A stretch of DNA of 64,000 nucleotides from Marilutibacter spongiae (GTDB lineage Bacteria; Pseudomonadota; Gammaproteobacteria; Xanthomonadales; Xanthomonadaceae), in assembly GCF_014145325.1 (NCBI RefSeq), contig NZ_JACHTF010000004.1, positions 1-64,000 on the forward strand, written 5' to 3'. The notes under the pieces are model-generated. The model had not been told where the DNA came from and did not search any database. It saw only the letters and a program-made list of their open reading frames with translations. The position numbers were made by a program, and so were the translations under genes. Below are positions 10,701 to 18,414 of the stretch, piece by piece. Position 1 is the first letter of the stretch. Each line of letters begins with the position of its first letter.

Positions 10701-11108
10701 CAGCCGCCACAGCCCGACCAGGGCCGCGCCGCAGACGATGCTGACGCCGAGGGCGGCCGACAGCGAGCCGCGCGCGACCAGCGCCGACAGCGGCCAGGCC
10801 AACAACAGGGCCAGCGCCAGGCCGGCGCCGCCCCACATCAGCAGCAGGGCCAGTCCATCGCGCCGCGCATCGAAACGGCGGGGGGCCTCGAGGCGACCGC
10901 TGTCGGGATGGCGCGCGCGCCACAGGCGGGCGGCCACCGCGAACGCCGGCTGCGCCAGCAGGCCCGACAGCGCCGCCAGGACGCCACCGAAGCCGCCCAG
11001 CAGGGCAAGCAGCACGCCGGCGCCCAGCGCAGCCGGCAAGACCCTACCGTCGACGCGGGCGACCACCGGGGCCGGGCGCGCGGCGGGAGGCGTCGCGGAC
11101 TCAGGCAT
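7719..11108 (-). CDS. Large membrane-anchored ankyrin-repeat protein
   Basis: A 1129-aa protein. Residues 1-215 contain about five hydrophobic segments (for example [20 protein letters not shown] and [20 protein letters not shown]). From about 235 to the C-terminus there are some twenty ankyrin repeats with the usual GxTPLHxAA and LLxxGADP patterns ([55 protein letters not shown]). Ankyrin solenoids bind proteins; the partner is unknown. The hydrophobic N-terminus suggests the solenoid is tethered at the inner membrane. Its ATG overlaps the end of ycgL by 8 nt, so the two are probably translationally coupled. The long frame on the opposite strand is a GC shadow. Confidence 0.88.
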   Translation of the reverse strand: MPESATPPAARPAPVVARVDGRVLPAALGAGVLLALLGGFGGVLAALSGLLAQPAFAVAARLWRARHPDSGRLEAPRRFDARRDGLALLLMWGGAGLALALLLAWPLSALVARGSLSAALGVSIVCGAALVGLWRLWPMWQSVERRGGPLPPAWHALADVEVGAWRGLVVASVVLGLLGLAVLMAWPGLLAPAARWSLAVLVALGSPLLHAWLQGIDEADPVLVVGGEEAAEGEAHEAPVVASPGEPLEPALYAAARGGRVERALELIADGADPHAPPPEGDRDRRSLAALAAVLPDLRLLRQLIAEGVDLNATAGGMTPLVAATRDSWHGRPDAVMTLLANGADPRLADADGNTPLHHAARSSDPGVAALLRDAAAELDVLNADAQSPLCVACASGNWRLARFLLERGAQPHPPGGQPALLAAAGGEDDDVAGVQLLLKQKARVDAQDPRGRTALHEAVWAGHGDIIATLLAADADPALVDGQGRNAVLEACRAGRAEVLEQLLVHLPRDGAQEAGVVDARGHTAVHLACMAEGTPPAMVQRLLALGVDPEQRDGDGKRALDRAAESGRWALVAALDAGYDLPSRLVEDEGDAGFDADAVAPIPDRAPAELLRDALREGRENGAAAIARLLPAAELGRILRGNDPQPTAAQAAWLCRQGADTGLRDADGDTVLFAWLAEGASARARIQALLGQAVSPAGAGGLARYLAACARQGATGAEHEMLALDLLARGADPFGASREGDVSSTLAVRLGWARLLRQLCELGVDLNRRDSHGMSPLHLAAALGRTPMLRLLVAHGAAPDLLAADGQTPLGVALSSGRRDLADWLDWRGWSLPRRPLRDSDVPAAAIVGDADAVRRLLDLGLPVDAVDNQGCTALLRAAGGGHGALIDLLLVRGADPQCAANSGATPLSAAVSMRHTDIVDRLIEAGASLEQRLPGDLTVLMVACALGLPDMAARLLAAGADAHALDSQGRMAIHCAAMYGFTARERSRLIALFDTLLLTGGDADSNVEAAGTPPLLLLLGARAEPGTVADEDSLVAGLELLLDHEARLDVADPRGFGPLHLAALHGLLEVVRWLLRAGADPDARDSLNRTPREIAVMRGFVDIAAEFAPPTANPNVSMARFLRDKS

Positions 11109-11370
11109 CGGTACCCCAGTCCTCGGTCATCGGATCGGCGACGCTGGGCGGGAACTGCAGGTGGAAACCACGCAGCGCCAGGTTCCCGCGCACCACGTCC
11201 GGGTCTTCCTGGGCCAGGCGCCGCTCCGGGGTCAGGGCGACCTCAAGGACGAATTCCAGCCGCCCAAGCTGGGTGCGAAGGGGTTCGGGCAGGCGGGCGA
11301 AGTCGTCCCGTGCGGCCAGATACAGGTAGGTATCGGCTTTGCGAAGGCTCTTGTAGACGTAGGCTTGCAT
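11101..11370 (-). CDS. YcgL family protein
   Basis: An 89-aa conserved gammaproteobacterial protein of unknown function. It begins [18 protein letters not shown], the family hallmark, and contains the [22 protein letters not shown] block and [10 protein letters not shown]. The ATG at 11370 matches the family length; the frame is open further upstream but without family similarity. The stop overlaps the ankyrin-gene start by 8 nt. Confidence 0.9.
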   Translation of the reverse strand: MQAYVYKSLRKADTYLYLAARDDFARLPEPLRTQLGRLEFVLEVALTPERRLAQEDPDVVRGNLALRGFHLQFPPSVADPMTEDWGTDA

Positions 11371-11518
11371 CGGTCGGGCGACGGCGGGCCGGGGGAACGG
11401 CCGTGGCGAGATGTTGTACACAGCATACCCGCCGACAGCGCCGGCGCGAACACGATTCGCGACGCCCGTCGCAGGCCGCGGAGCCCCCGGCGGGCGGGGG
11501 TTCAGGCGCTGCGCCGGC

Positions 11519-12532
11519 TCAGTGGTAGCCGACGTCCGCGGCGATCTTGCCCTTGAACACGCTGTACGACCACCAGGTGTAGCCCAGGATCGCCGGCAAC
11601 AGCACCACCAGGCCCACCAGCACAAAGCCCTGGGACTCCGGCGGCGAAGCCGCCTCCCAGATGGTCAGCGACGGCGGCACGATGTTCGGCCACATGCCCA
11701 GGACCAGGCCGGCGAAGCCGAGCACGAAGAAGCACAGCGTCAGCAGGAAGGGCCGTGCATCGCGGCCTTCGTCCATCACCGCGCGCCACAGCGCGAACGC
11801 ATTCGCCAGCACCAGCACCGGCACCGGCGAGAGCCACAGGAAATTGGCGCCTTCGAACCAGCGCGCCATGATCCGCGAGTCCAGGAACGGCAACCAGGCG
11901 CTGACCAGGCCCATGAACACCACCACCACCAGGACCAGCGGCCGGGCCAGCGTGCGCGCCACCTTCTGCAACGCGCCCTCGGTCTTGAGGATCAACCAGC
12001 AGGCACCGAGCAGAGCATAGCCGAACACGACCGCCGCGCCGGTGAGCATGGAGAAGGGGCTGAACCAGTCGAAGACGCCGCCGACGTACTTGCCGCCCTG
12101 CAGCGGCATGCCCTCCACCAGCGCGCCCAGGATCACGCCCTGGGCGAAAGCCGCCAGCAGCGAACCGATGGAGAACGCCGCGCCCCAGGCCGCTTTGGCC
12201 CGGCGCGCCTTGAAGCGGAACTCGAAGGCGACGCCCCGGAAGACCAGGGCGATCAACATCAGCAGCACCGGCAGGTAGAGCGCCGACAGCACCACCGCAT
12301 AGACCTTCGGGAACGCGGCCAGCAGGCCCGCGCCGCCCAGCACCAGCCAGGTCTCGTTGCCGTCCCAGATCGGCGCGGCGGTGTTCATCATGTGGTCGAG
12401 CTGGCCCTCGTCCTCGGCGAACGGCGCCAGGATGCCCAGGCCCAGCACGAAGCCATCGAGCAGGACGTACATCAGCACGCCGAAGCCGATCACGCCGAAC
12501 CACAGCACCGGCAGCACGGTTTCCATGTTCAT
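11519..12532 (-). CDS. cydB: Cytochrome bd-type quinol oxidase subunit II
   Basis: Inner-membrane subunit of bd oxidase, 337 aa. It begins [20 protein letters not shown] and has the family signature [20 protein letters not shown], then alternating transmembrane helices to [16 protein letters not shown]. Its start overlaps the cydA stop as ATGA, so the two are coupled. Together with CydA it oxidises quinol and reduces O2 to water without pumping protons. The 150 bp downstream show no small CydX or DUF2474 reading frame. Confidence 0.96.
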   Translation of the reverse strand: MNMETVLPVLWFGVIGFGVLMYVLLDGFVLGLGILAPFAEDEGQLDHMMNTAAPIWDGNETWLVLGGAGLLAAFPKVYAVVLSALYLPVLLMLIALVFRGVAFEFRFKARRAKAAWGAAFSIGSLLAAFAQGVILGALVEGMPLQGGKYVGGVFDWFSPFSMLTGAAVVFGYALLGACWLILKTEGALQKVARTLARPLVLVVVVFMGLVSAWLPFLDSRIMARWFEGANFLWLSPVPVLVLANAFALWRAVMDEGRDARPFLLTLCFFVLGFAGLVLGMWPNIVPPSLTIWEAASPPESQGFVLVGLVVLLPAILGYTWWSYSVFKGKIAADVGYH

Positions 12533-13962
12533 CGCGCGTCCTCCTGGCGGCCCGTCGCGCCGGTCTCGCCGTCCTCGATGGATTCGTCGGGCACCGACAG
12601 CGGGCGCATGGGCGTCTTCTCGCCGCCCTCCTGCGACAGCGGCGGCTCGTGCGGCACCGGCCCCTTGCGCAGCAGCTTGAACAGGTACCAGCTGCCGGCA
12701 CCGAACACGATCGCGTAGGCGATCGCGTACACCACCAGCGAAGTCAGCACCGCCGCCGCGGCGACCGGACTGACGGCGTCGGCGGTGCGCAGCAGGCCAT
12801 GGATCACCCAGGGCTGGCGGCCGATCTCGACCACGTACCAGCCGGCGAGGATGGCCACGAAGCCCGACAGCGTCATCGCCCGCCAGCCGGCCAGCAGCCA
12901 GCGGGTGTCGTACAGGCGCTTGCGCCACCACGCCCAGAGCGAGGCCAGCACCAGCAGCAGCATCAGCACGCCCAGCCCGACCATCACCCGGAACGCATAG
13001 AACACCGGCTTGACCGGTGGGCGCTCGCTGGCGGGCACCGCGGTCAGGGGCTCGATCTCGCCGTCCCAGCTGTGGGTGAGGATCAGGCTGCCCACGCGCG
13101 GGATCGCGACCTCGTAGTCGTTGCGTTCTTCGCGTTCGTTGGGCACCGCGAATACCACCAGCGGCACGCCCTCGCCCGGGCCTTCGCTTTCCCAGTGCGC
13201 TTCCATCGCGGCCAGTTTCACCGGCTGGTGCTCGCCGACGTTCAGGCCGTGCAGGTCGCCGACGAAGATCTGCACCGGCACGGTGATCGCCGCGAACAGC
13301 ACCGCCATGCGCAGCATCCTCCGCGCCGCCTCGCGGTGGACGCCCCGGTACAGGTAGGCGGCCGCGGTCCCGCCGATGACGAAACAGGTGGTGATGAAGG
13401 CCGCCAGCACCATGTGCGCCAGGCGGTACGGAAAGGAGGGATTGAAGATGATCGCCGACCAGTCGGCCGGGTGGAACACGCCGTCGACGAGCGTGTAGCC
13501 CTGCGGCGTCTGCATCCAGCTGTTGGCCGAGATGATCCAGAACGTGGAGATCAGCGTGCCCAGCGCGACCATGCAGGTGGCGAGGAAGTGCAGCTTCTCC
13601 GACACCCGCCCCCAGCCGAACAGCATCACGCCCAGGAACGTCGCCTCGAGGAAAAAGGCGGTGAGCACCTCGTAGCTCAGCAGCGGCCCGAGGATGTTGC
13701 CGGCCTGCTCGCTGAGCACCGCCCAGTTCGTGCCGAACTGGAAGCTCATGACGATCCCCGAGACCACGCCCATCCCGAAGGAGACGGCGAAGACCTTGGT
13801 CCAGAAGAAATACAGGTCGCGCCAGACCGTGTCGCGCGTGCGCAGCCACTGGCCCTCGACGAAGGCCAGCCAGCTGGCCAGACCGATCGTGAACGCGGGA
13901 AAGAGGATATGGAACGAAATGACGAATCCGAACTGGATCCGCGACAACAGCAGGGCATCCAC
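12529..13962 (-). CDS. cydA: Cytochrome bd-type quinol oxidase subunit I, short Q-loop (CioA-like)
   Basis: Haem-bearing quinol-oxidising subunit, 477 aa. Visible landmarks: His of SFHILFPAF (haem b595 ligand region), LAHMVLAAF (His), FRVMVGLG (Met ligand), and EIGRQPWVIHG. The loop between GDLHGLNVGEHQPVKLAAMEAHWE and PVFYAFRVM is about 60 residues shorter than in E. coli CydA, which places it in the short-Q-loop, often cyanide-insensitive (Cio) class. The start is GTG at 13962, preceded by GGAGG at good distance; a GTG at 13977 has no ribosome site. Possible -10 hexamer GACAAT at 14006-14011. No FNR-like palindrome was seen upstream. Confidence 0.95.
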   Translation of the reverse strand: MDALLLSRIQFGFVISFHILFPAFTIGLASWLAFVEGQWLRTRDTVWRDLYFFWTKVFAVSFGMGVVSGIVMSFQFGTNWAVLSEQAGNILGPLLSYEVLTAFFLEATFLGVMLFGWGRVSEKLHFLATCMVALGTLISTFWIISANSWMQTPQGYTLVDGVFHPADWSAIIFNPSFPYRLAHMVLAAFITTCFVIGGTAAAYLYRGVHREAARRMLRMAVLFAAITVPVQIFVGDLHGLNVGEHQPVKLAAMEAHWESEGPGEGVPLVVFAVPNEREERNDYEVAIPRVGSLILTHSWDGEIEPLTAVPASERPPVKPVFYAFRVMVGLGVLMLLLVLASLWAWWRKRLYDTRWLLAGWRAMTLSGFVAILAGWYVVEIGRQPWVIHGLLRTADAVSPVAAAAVLTSLVVYAIAYAIVFGAGSWYLFKLLRKGPVPHEPPLSQEGGEKTPMRPLSVPDESIEDGETGATGRQEDAR

Positions 13963-14116
13963 GCAGCGCGCCTCCACGGCACGCGGGGGGGGTGCCGCGA
14001 CCCCTATTGTCCGCCTATTCATCGCTCGACGAAAGTCGCGCCATGACCGATGGCCCGATCCGGCACAGGCGCGGGCTGCTACGCTGCGGCGGTTTTTCGC
14101 CGGAATGCCACTGCCC

Positions 14117-16525
14117 ATGCGACCACGCCACGCCCTTGCCGCCCTGCTTGCGCCCTTCGCGCTCTCCATCCCGACGGCCATGGCCGCCGACACCACGCCG
14201 ACGCTGGCGCCCAATGAACCGCTCACCCTGACCCAGGCGATGGCCGACCCCGACTGGATCGGCCCCCCGGTCGAGGACGCCTGGTGGCGCTGGGACGGCC
14301 AGCAGGCGCAGTACCGGCTCAAGCGCGAGGACTCGCTCGTGCGCGACACCTGGCAGGTGTCCGTCGCCGGCGGCGAAAGCGCCCGCGTCGAGGATGGCGC
14401 GCGCGCCGACCTGGACGCGCCCTACCCCGCCTACGACGCCGGCCGCACGCGGATGGCCTTCGCCCGCAATGGCGATATCTTCGTGCGCGACCTGCGCAGC
14501 GGCGCGCTGACCCAGGTGACCCGCACCGACGCGCGCGAAAGCCGCCCGGAGTGGAGCCGCGACGGCAACCTCGTGTTCCGTGCCGGCAACGACTGGTACC
14601 AGTGGCGTGCCGGCCAGGGCACCCGCCAGGCCGCGCTGGTGCTGGCCGAGAAGGACCCCGGCAAGGCGCTCGAAGCCGACGACCTGCGCGACCGCCAGCT
14701 GCGCTACATCGAGACCCTGCGCGAGGATCGCGACCAGCGCGACGCGGTGCGCGAGCAGGAACGCGCCTGGCGCGACAGCGACCCCACCCGCGCGCCGGCG
14801 GCCGCCTACCTGGGCGAGGAGGTCGTCATCGACGACAGCGCGCTGTCGCCCGACGGACGCTGGCTGCTGGTGGTGACCGAGGCCAAGGGCGCCGAGGCCG
14901 GCAAGACCGGTCAGATGCCCAAGTACGTCACCGAATCCGGCTACGAGGAATTCGAGGAGGTCCGCACCCGGGTCGGCCACAACGCACCGCTGCCCAACCG
15001 GCTGTGGCTGGTGGAGGTGGCGACGGCGAAGGTGACCGAGCTCGAACTGGGCGTCCTGCCGGGGATCGACACCGACCCGCTGGCGGCCATGCGCAAGGCC
15101 GCCGGCAAGGACCCGCTGGACGGCAACCGCGCCGTGCGCGTGGAGTCCGACGCGGGCGGCAGCGGCCCGGCCATCCACTGGACGGGCGACGGCAGCCAGG
15201 CCGCCGTGCTGCTGCGCGCGGTCGACAACAAGGACCGCTGGATCGCCACGGTCGATCCGCGCCAGGCCCGCCTGCAGCCGCGCCATCGCCTGACCGATCC
15301 GGCCTGGATCAACTGGAGCTTCAACGACTTCGGCTGGACCCCCGACAACGCGCTCTGGCTGCTGTCGGAGGCGTCCGGGCATTCGCACCTCTACCTCAGC
15401 GAGGGCGGCGGCAAGCCGCGCGCGCTCACCTCCGGCGACTGGGAGGTTTCGCAGCCGCAGCTGTCCGCCGACGGCAAGCGTTTCTTCTTCACCTGCAACC
15501 GCGACTGGCCGGGCGATTACGAAGTCTGCGCGGTGGACCGCGACGGCGGCAACGTCCGCGAGCTGACCGCGCTGGACGGCGTCGAGGACTTCAGCCTCTC
15601 GCCCGACGGCCGCCGCCTGCTGGTGCGTTACTCCGGCAGCTACCTGCCGCCGCAGCTGGCCGTGGTCGACGCGGCCGGCGGCGACGCGGTCGCGCTGACC
15701 GACACGCGCTCGCCCGCATACAAGGGCCGCGAGTGGATCCAGCCCGAATACGTCCAGGTGCCCAGCAAGCACGGCGCCGGGACCGTCTGGGGCAAGTTCT
15801 ACGGACCGGATAACCCCGAGCCGGGTCGTCGCTACCCGATCGTGATGTTCGTGCACGGCGCGGGCTACCTGCAGAACGTGCACGAGCGCTACCCGGCCTA
15901 TTTCCGCGAGCAGATGTTCCACAACCTGCTCGTCCAGGAAGGCTACGTCGTGCTCGACCTGGACTACCGGGCGAGCGCCGGCCACGGACGCGACTGGCGC
16001 ACCGCGATCTATCGCCAGATGGGCCACCCCGAGCTCGAGGACTACCTCGACGGCCTGGACTGGCTGGTCGAACAAAAGCAGGGCGACCGCGACCATGCCG
16101 GCATCTACGGCGGCAGCTACGGCGGCTTCATGACCTTCATGGCGCTGTTCCGCGAACCGGGCGTGTTCAAGGCCGGCGCGGCGCTGCGGCCGGTGACCGA
16201 CTGGTCGCAGTACAACCACGAGTACACCAGCAACATCCTCAACACGCCCGAGCTCGATCCGGAGGCGTTCAAGCGCTCCTCGCCGATGGAGTACGCCGAC
16301 GGCCTGCAGGACGACCTGCTGATCGCCCACGGCATGATCGACGACAACGTGTTCTTCAAGGACTCGGTGATGCTGACCCAGCGCCTGATCGAGCTGCGCA
16401 AGAAGAACTGGGAACTGGCGCCGTATCCGCTGGAACGCCACGGCTTCGTCCATCCCGACAGCTGGTACGACGAGTACCGTCGCATCCACGAGCTGTTCGA
16501 GCGCACGCTCAAGGACGGCGACTGA
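14117..16525 (+). CDS. S9 family (prolyl oligopeptidase-type) serine peptidase
   Basis: Exported peptidase of 802 aa that should cleave short peptides. A signal peptide (MRPRHALAALLAPFALSIPT then AMA) is followed by a beta-propeller region (residues about 60-530, PD40-like SPDGRWLLVV and SADGKRFFF motifs) and a C-terminal alpha/beta-hydrolase. The nucleophile is in GGSYGGF near residue 665, the acid in MIDDNVFF and the histidine in ERHGF. An ATG four codons upstream (14105) is possible but would put the basic residues deeper in the signal peptide. It is divergent from cydAB and ends in a strong terminator. Confidence 0.9.
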   Translation: MRPRHALAALLAPFALSIPTAMAADTTPTLAPNEPLTLTQAMADPDWIGPPVEDAWWRWDGQQAQYRLKREDSLVRDTWQVSVAGGESARVEDGARADLDAPYPAYDAGRTRMAFARNGDIFVRDLRSGALTQVTRTDARESRPEWSRDGNLVFRAGNDWYQWRAGQGTRQAALVLAEKDPGKALEADDLRDRQLRYIETLREDRDQRDAVREQERAWRDSDPTRAPAAAYLGEEVVIDDSALSPDGRWLLVVTEAKGAEAGKTGQMPKYVTESGYEEFEEVRTRVGHNAPLPNRLWLVEVATAKVTELELGVLPGIDTDPLAAMRKAAGKDPLDGNRAVRVESDAGGSGPAIHWTGDGSQAAVLLRAVDNKDRWIATVDPRQARLQPRHRLTDPAWINWSFNDFGWTPDNALWLLSEASGHSHLYLSEGGGKPRALTSGDWEVSQPQLSADGKRFFFTCNRDWPGDYEVCAVDRDGGNVRELTALDGVEDFSLSPDGRRLLVRYSGSYLPPQLAVVDAAGGDAVALTDTRSPAYKGREWIQPEYVQVPSKHGAGTVWGKFYGPDNPEPGRRYPIVMFVHGAGYLQNVHERYPAYFREQMFHNLLVQEGYVVLDLDYRASAGHGRDWRTAIYRQMGHPELEDYLDGLDWLVEQKQGDRDHAGIYGGSYGGFMTFMALFREPGVFKAGAALRPVTDWSQYNHEYTSNILNTPELDPEAFKRSSPMEYADGLQDDLLIAHGMIDDNVFFKDSVMLTQRLIELRKKNWELAPYPLERHGFVHPDSWYDEYRRIHELFERTLKDGD

Positions 16526-16558
16526 ATCCGGCGAGCATCCACGACTGGCAAAAAGAAG

Positions 16559-16583
16559 ACGCGCCCCAACGGGCGCGTTTTTT
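16559..16583. terminator. Bidirectional intrinsic terminator
   Basis: Stem ACGCGCCC with its complement around CAAC, six T on the right, and a run of A and purines (AAAAAGAAG) on the left. It can stop the S9 peptidase transcript (+) and read-through from oleA (-). Confidence 0.88.
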
Positions 16584-16751
16584 CTTCCCCCCGGAGAACG
16601 CGCCGTATACGTCACCGTCGGGAGGGCCCGCTCCTGCGGCGCGCGGCCAACCCGCGGACGCACGCCCGCCCACGCGCAGACGCCCCGGGCCATGGAGCAC
16701 CGGGGCGTCGCGGGTGGCGCGATGTCGGCGGTCGCGGACCGCCGGTGGGTC

Positions 16752-17768
16752 TTACCAGACCACCTCGGCCATCGAACAGTTCAGGCCCGAGCCGATACCG
16801 AGCAGGGCCACGCGGTCGCCCTTCTTCAGGCGGCCCATCTCGCGCAGCTTGCTCAGCACGATCGGCACCGAGGCCGGACCGATGTTGCCGTGCTCGTTGA
16901 AGATCGTCAGGACCTTGGCCGGGTCGATGCCGAATGCCTTCACGAAGGCCTTGGTGTGCACCTGGCTGACCTGGTGGATGACGAACTCGTCCATCTCCTC
17001 GGCCACCCAGCCCAGCGCGCCCTTGGCCGCGATCCAGGTCTTCTGCGCCAGCTTGAGGCCCTCGCTGAGCAGCAGGCGGGTGTCGGTGACCATGCGGTCC
17101 AGGTTGCCGCGGCACAGGCCGTTCCACTGCGTGGCCGCGCGCGTCACGCCTCCGCGGTAGCGCGGCGCGCCCGGGGCGAGTTCGGCACGGGCCAGGACCA
17201 TCGCGGCGGCGCCGCAACCCAGGGTCAGCGTGGCCAGCTCGTTGCGGAACATTTCCTCGGTGGCGTCCGGCGAGGACAGGCGCTCGAGGGTCTTGTCGTA
17301 TGCCAGCCCGGCGGTCTCGCCATCGACGACCAGGGCGTAGTCGATCTCGCCGCGCTCGATCATGCGGCTGGCGATGTCCATGCCGTTGATGAAGGCGAGG
17401 CAGGCGTTGGCGACGTCGAAATTCTGGCAGTTCTCGGACAGCTTGAGGTTGCCGCTGACGATGCTGGCCGTGGACGGCTCCAGGTAGTCGCGGCTGACCG
17501 AGGTGTTGACCAGCAGGCCGACGCGGTCGGGCTCGATGCCAGCGTCGGCCAGCGCCTTCACGCCGGCGAGCGTGGCCGCGTCGGAGGCCAGCATGTCGCC
17601 GTCCCAGAGGCGGCGCGCGTGGATGCCGGCGATGTCCTTCAACACGTCGGTGCGGATGCCGAGGCGGTCGAGGGTCGGCTTCAGCCGGACATTGATTTCA
17701 TCCGAGCTCAGTCGACGCGGGGCGTCGATATGGGCCAGGCCGGCGATGGCAACGTGTTGGAACAGCAT
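16752..17768 (-). CDS. oleA: OleA: acyl-CoA head-to-head Claisen condensing enzyme (thiolase superfamily)
   Basis: First enzyme of long-chain olefin biosynthesis: it joins two fatty acyl-CoAs to a beta-keto acid. The 338-aa sequence is very close to the structurally studied Xanthomonas campestris OleA: MLFQHVAIAGLAHIDAP, TDVLKDIAGIHARRLWDGDM, catalytic Cys in VANACLAFINGM, His in EFVIHQVS and Asn in NEHGNIGPAS, ending SGLNCSMAEVVW. The ATG at 17768 matches that homologue; an earlier in-frame ATG adds five unrelated residues. A -10-like TATGCT lies about 35 nt upstream. oleB, oleC and oleD, often clustered with oleA, are not in this window; the upstream neighbour is a lipoprotein gene. Confidence 0.95.
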   Translation of the reverse strand: MLFQHVAIAGLAHIDAPRRLSSDEINVRLKPTLDRLGIRTDVLKDIAGIHARRLWDGDMLASDAATLAGVKALADAGIEPDRVGLLVNTSVSRDYLEPSTASIVSGNLKLSENCQNFDVANACLAFINGMDIASRMIERGEIDYALVVDGETAGLAYDKTLERLSSPDATEEMFRNELATLTLGCGAAAMVLARAELAPGAPRYRGGVTRAATQWNGLCRGNLDRMVTDTRLLLSEGLKLAQKTWIAAKGALGWVAEEMDEFVIHQVSQVHTKAFVKAFGIDPAKVLTIFNEHGNIGPASVPIVLSKLREMGRLKKGDRVALLGIGSGLNCSMAEVVW

Positions 17769-17861
17769 GGCGGCAGCTACCAAAAACGGAAAAGCGCGCC
17801 AGCATACCGCGTTGGCACCGAGCTTGCATCCGCCACCGAATGGGGGCGTGGAAAATGGAAC

Positions 17862-18266
17862 TCAGCCGCCCAGCGGGTAGGTCCGGGCGGTCCCGGCGCC
17901 GGCGTCCGCGTCGGCCGGGGCGGCGACCCGCGCGCTGCCGCCGCAGCGATAGCCGGCGTAGCGCTGTTCGCCATCGACCGGCTCGCCCAGCGGCTGGATG
18001 GTGTCGGCGCCCAGTCCGGGGCCCTCGTTGCGGGCCAGGGTCTCGAGTTCCTCGCGCACGCGCAGCGGGTTGCGGTCGTAGAACGCCACGCTGTCCTTCA
18101 CCGAAACGCTGATCTCGCCGAGCTTCTGGCAGCCGGCGGGGGCCGCGCCCGCGCCGACCACGCGTACCGCGCTGGCACCCGGCGCCATGTGCACCCAGGT
18201 GCAGCCGGCCAGGCCGCTGGAAAGAAGCAGGACGCCGGCGAGGGCGGGAAGCAGGTGTCGACGCAT
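17862..18266 (-). CDS. DUF4156 family lipoprotein
   Basis: A 134-aa predicted lipoprotein. A lipobox-type signal peptide (LLLSSGLAGC) ends at Cys-22, so it should be lipidated and sorted to a membrane. The mature part CTWVHMAPGASAVRVV ... GCQKLGEISVSV ... RNEGPGLGADTIQPLG follows the DUF4156 pattern, a family of unknown role. The last 25 residues are Ala/Asp/Gly-rich. It lies between oleA and the M16 peptidase gene on the same strand, 93 and 148 bp away. Confidence 0.8.
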   Translation of the reverse strand: MRRHLLPALAGVLLLSSGLAGCTWVHMAPGASAVRVVGAGAAPAGCQKLGEISVSVKDSVAFYDRNPLRVREELETLARNEGPGLGADTIQPLGEPVDGEQRYAGYRCGGSARVAAPADADAGAGTARTYPLGG

Positions 18267-18414
18267 GGCTTGGGGTTCCCCTGGCTGGATCGGGCCGCGC
18301 GGGCGCGCCCGGACAATGAGGACAGGGCGCCGTGGCGCCCTGCGGTGGATGTCTTCGGCCCAGTCATACAGGCCGGCACCCTCCCCGCCGCTGAACGGCG
18401 GGGAGGCGTCGGGA

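Noticed and set aside
11371-11518. CydX or DUF2474 small subunit gene after cydB
   Set aside because: Neither minus-strand frame gives a start codon with a membrane helix of suitable length.
13963-14104. FNR/ANR box upstream of cydA
   Set aside because: Searched by eye for TTGAT-N4-ATCAA; nothing close is present.
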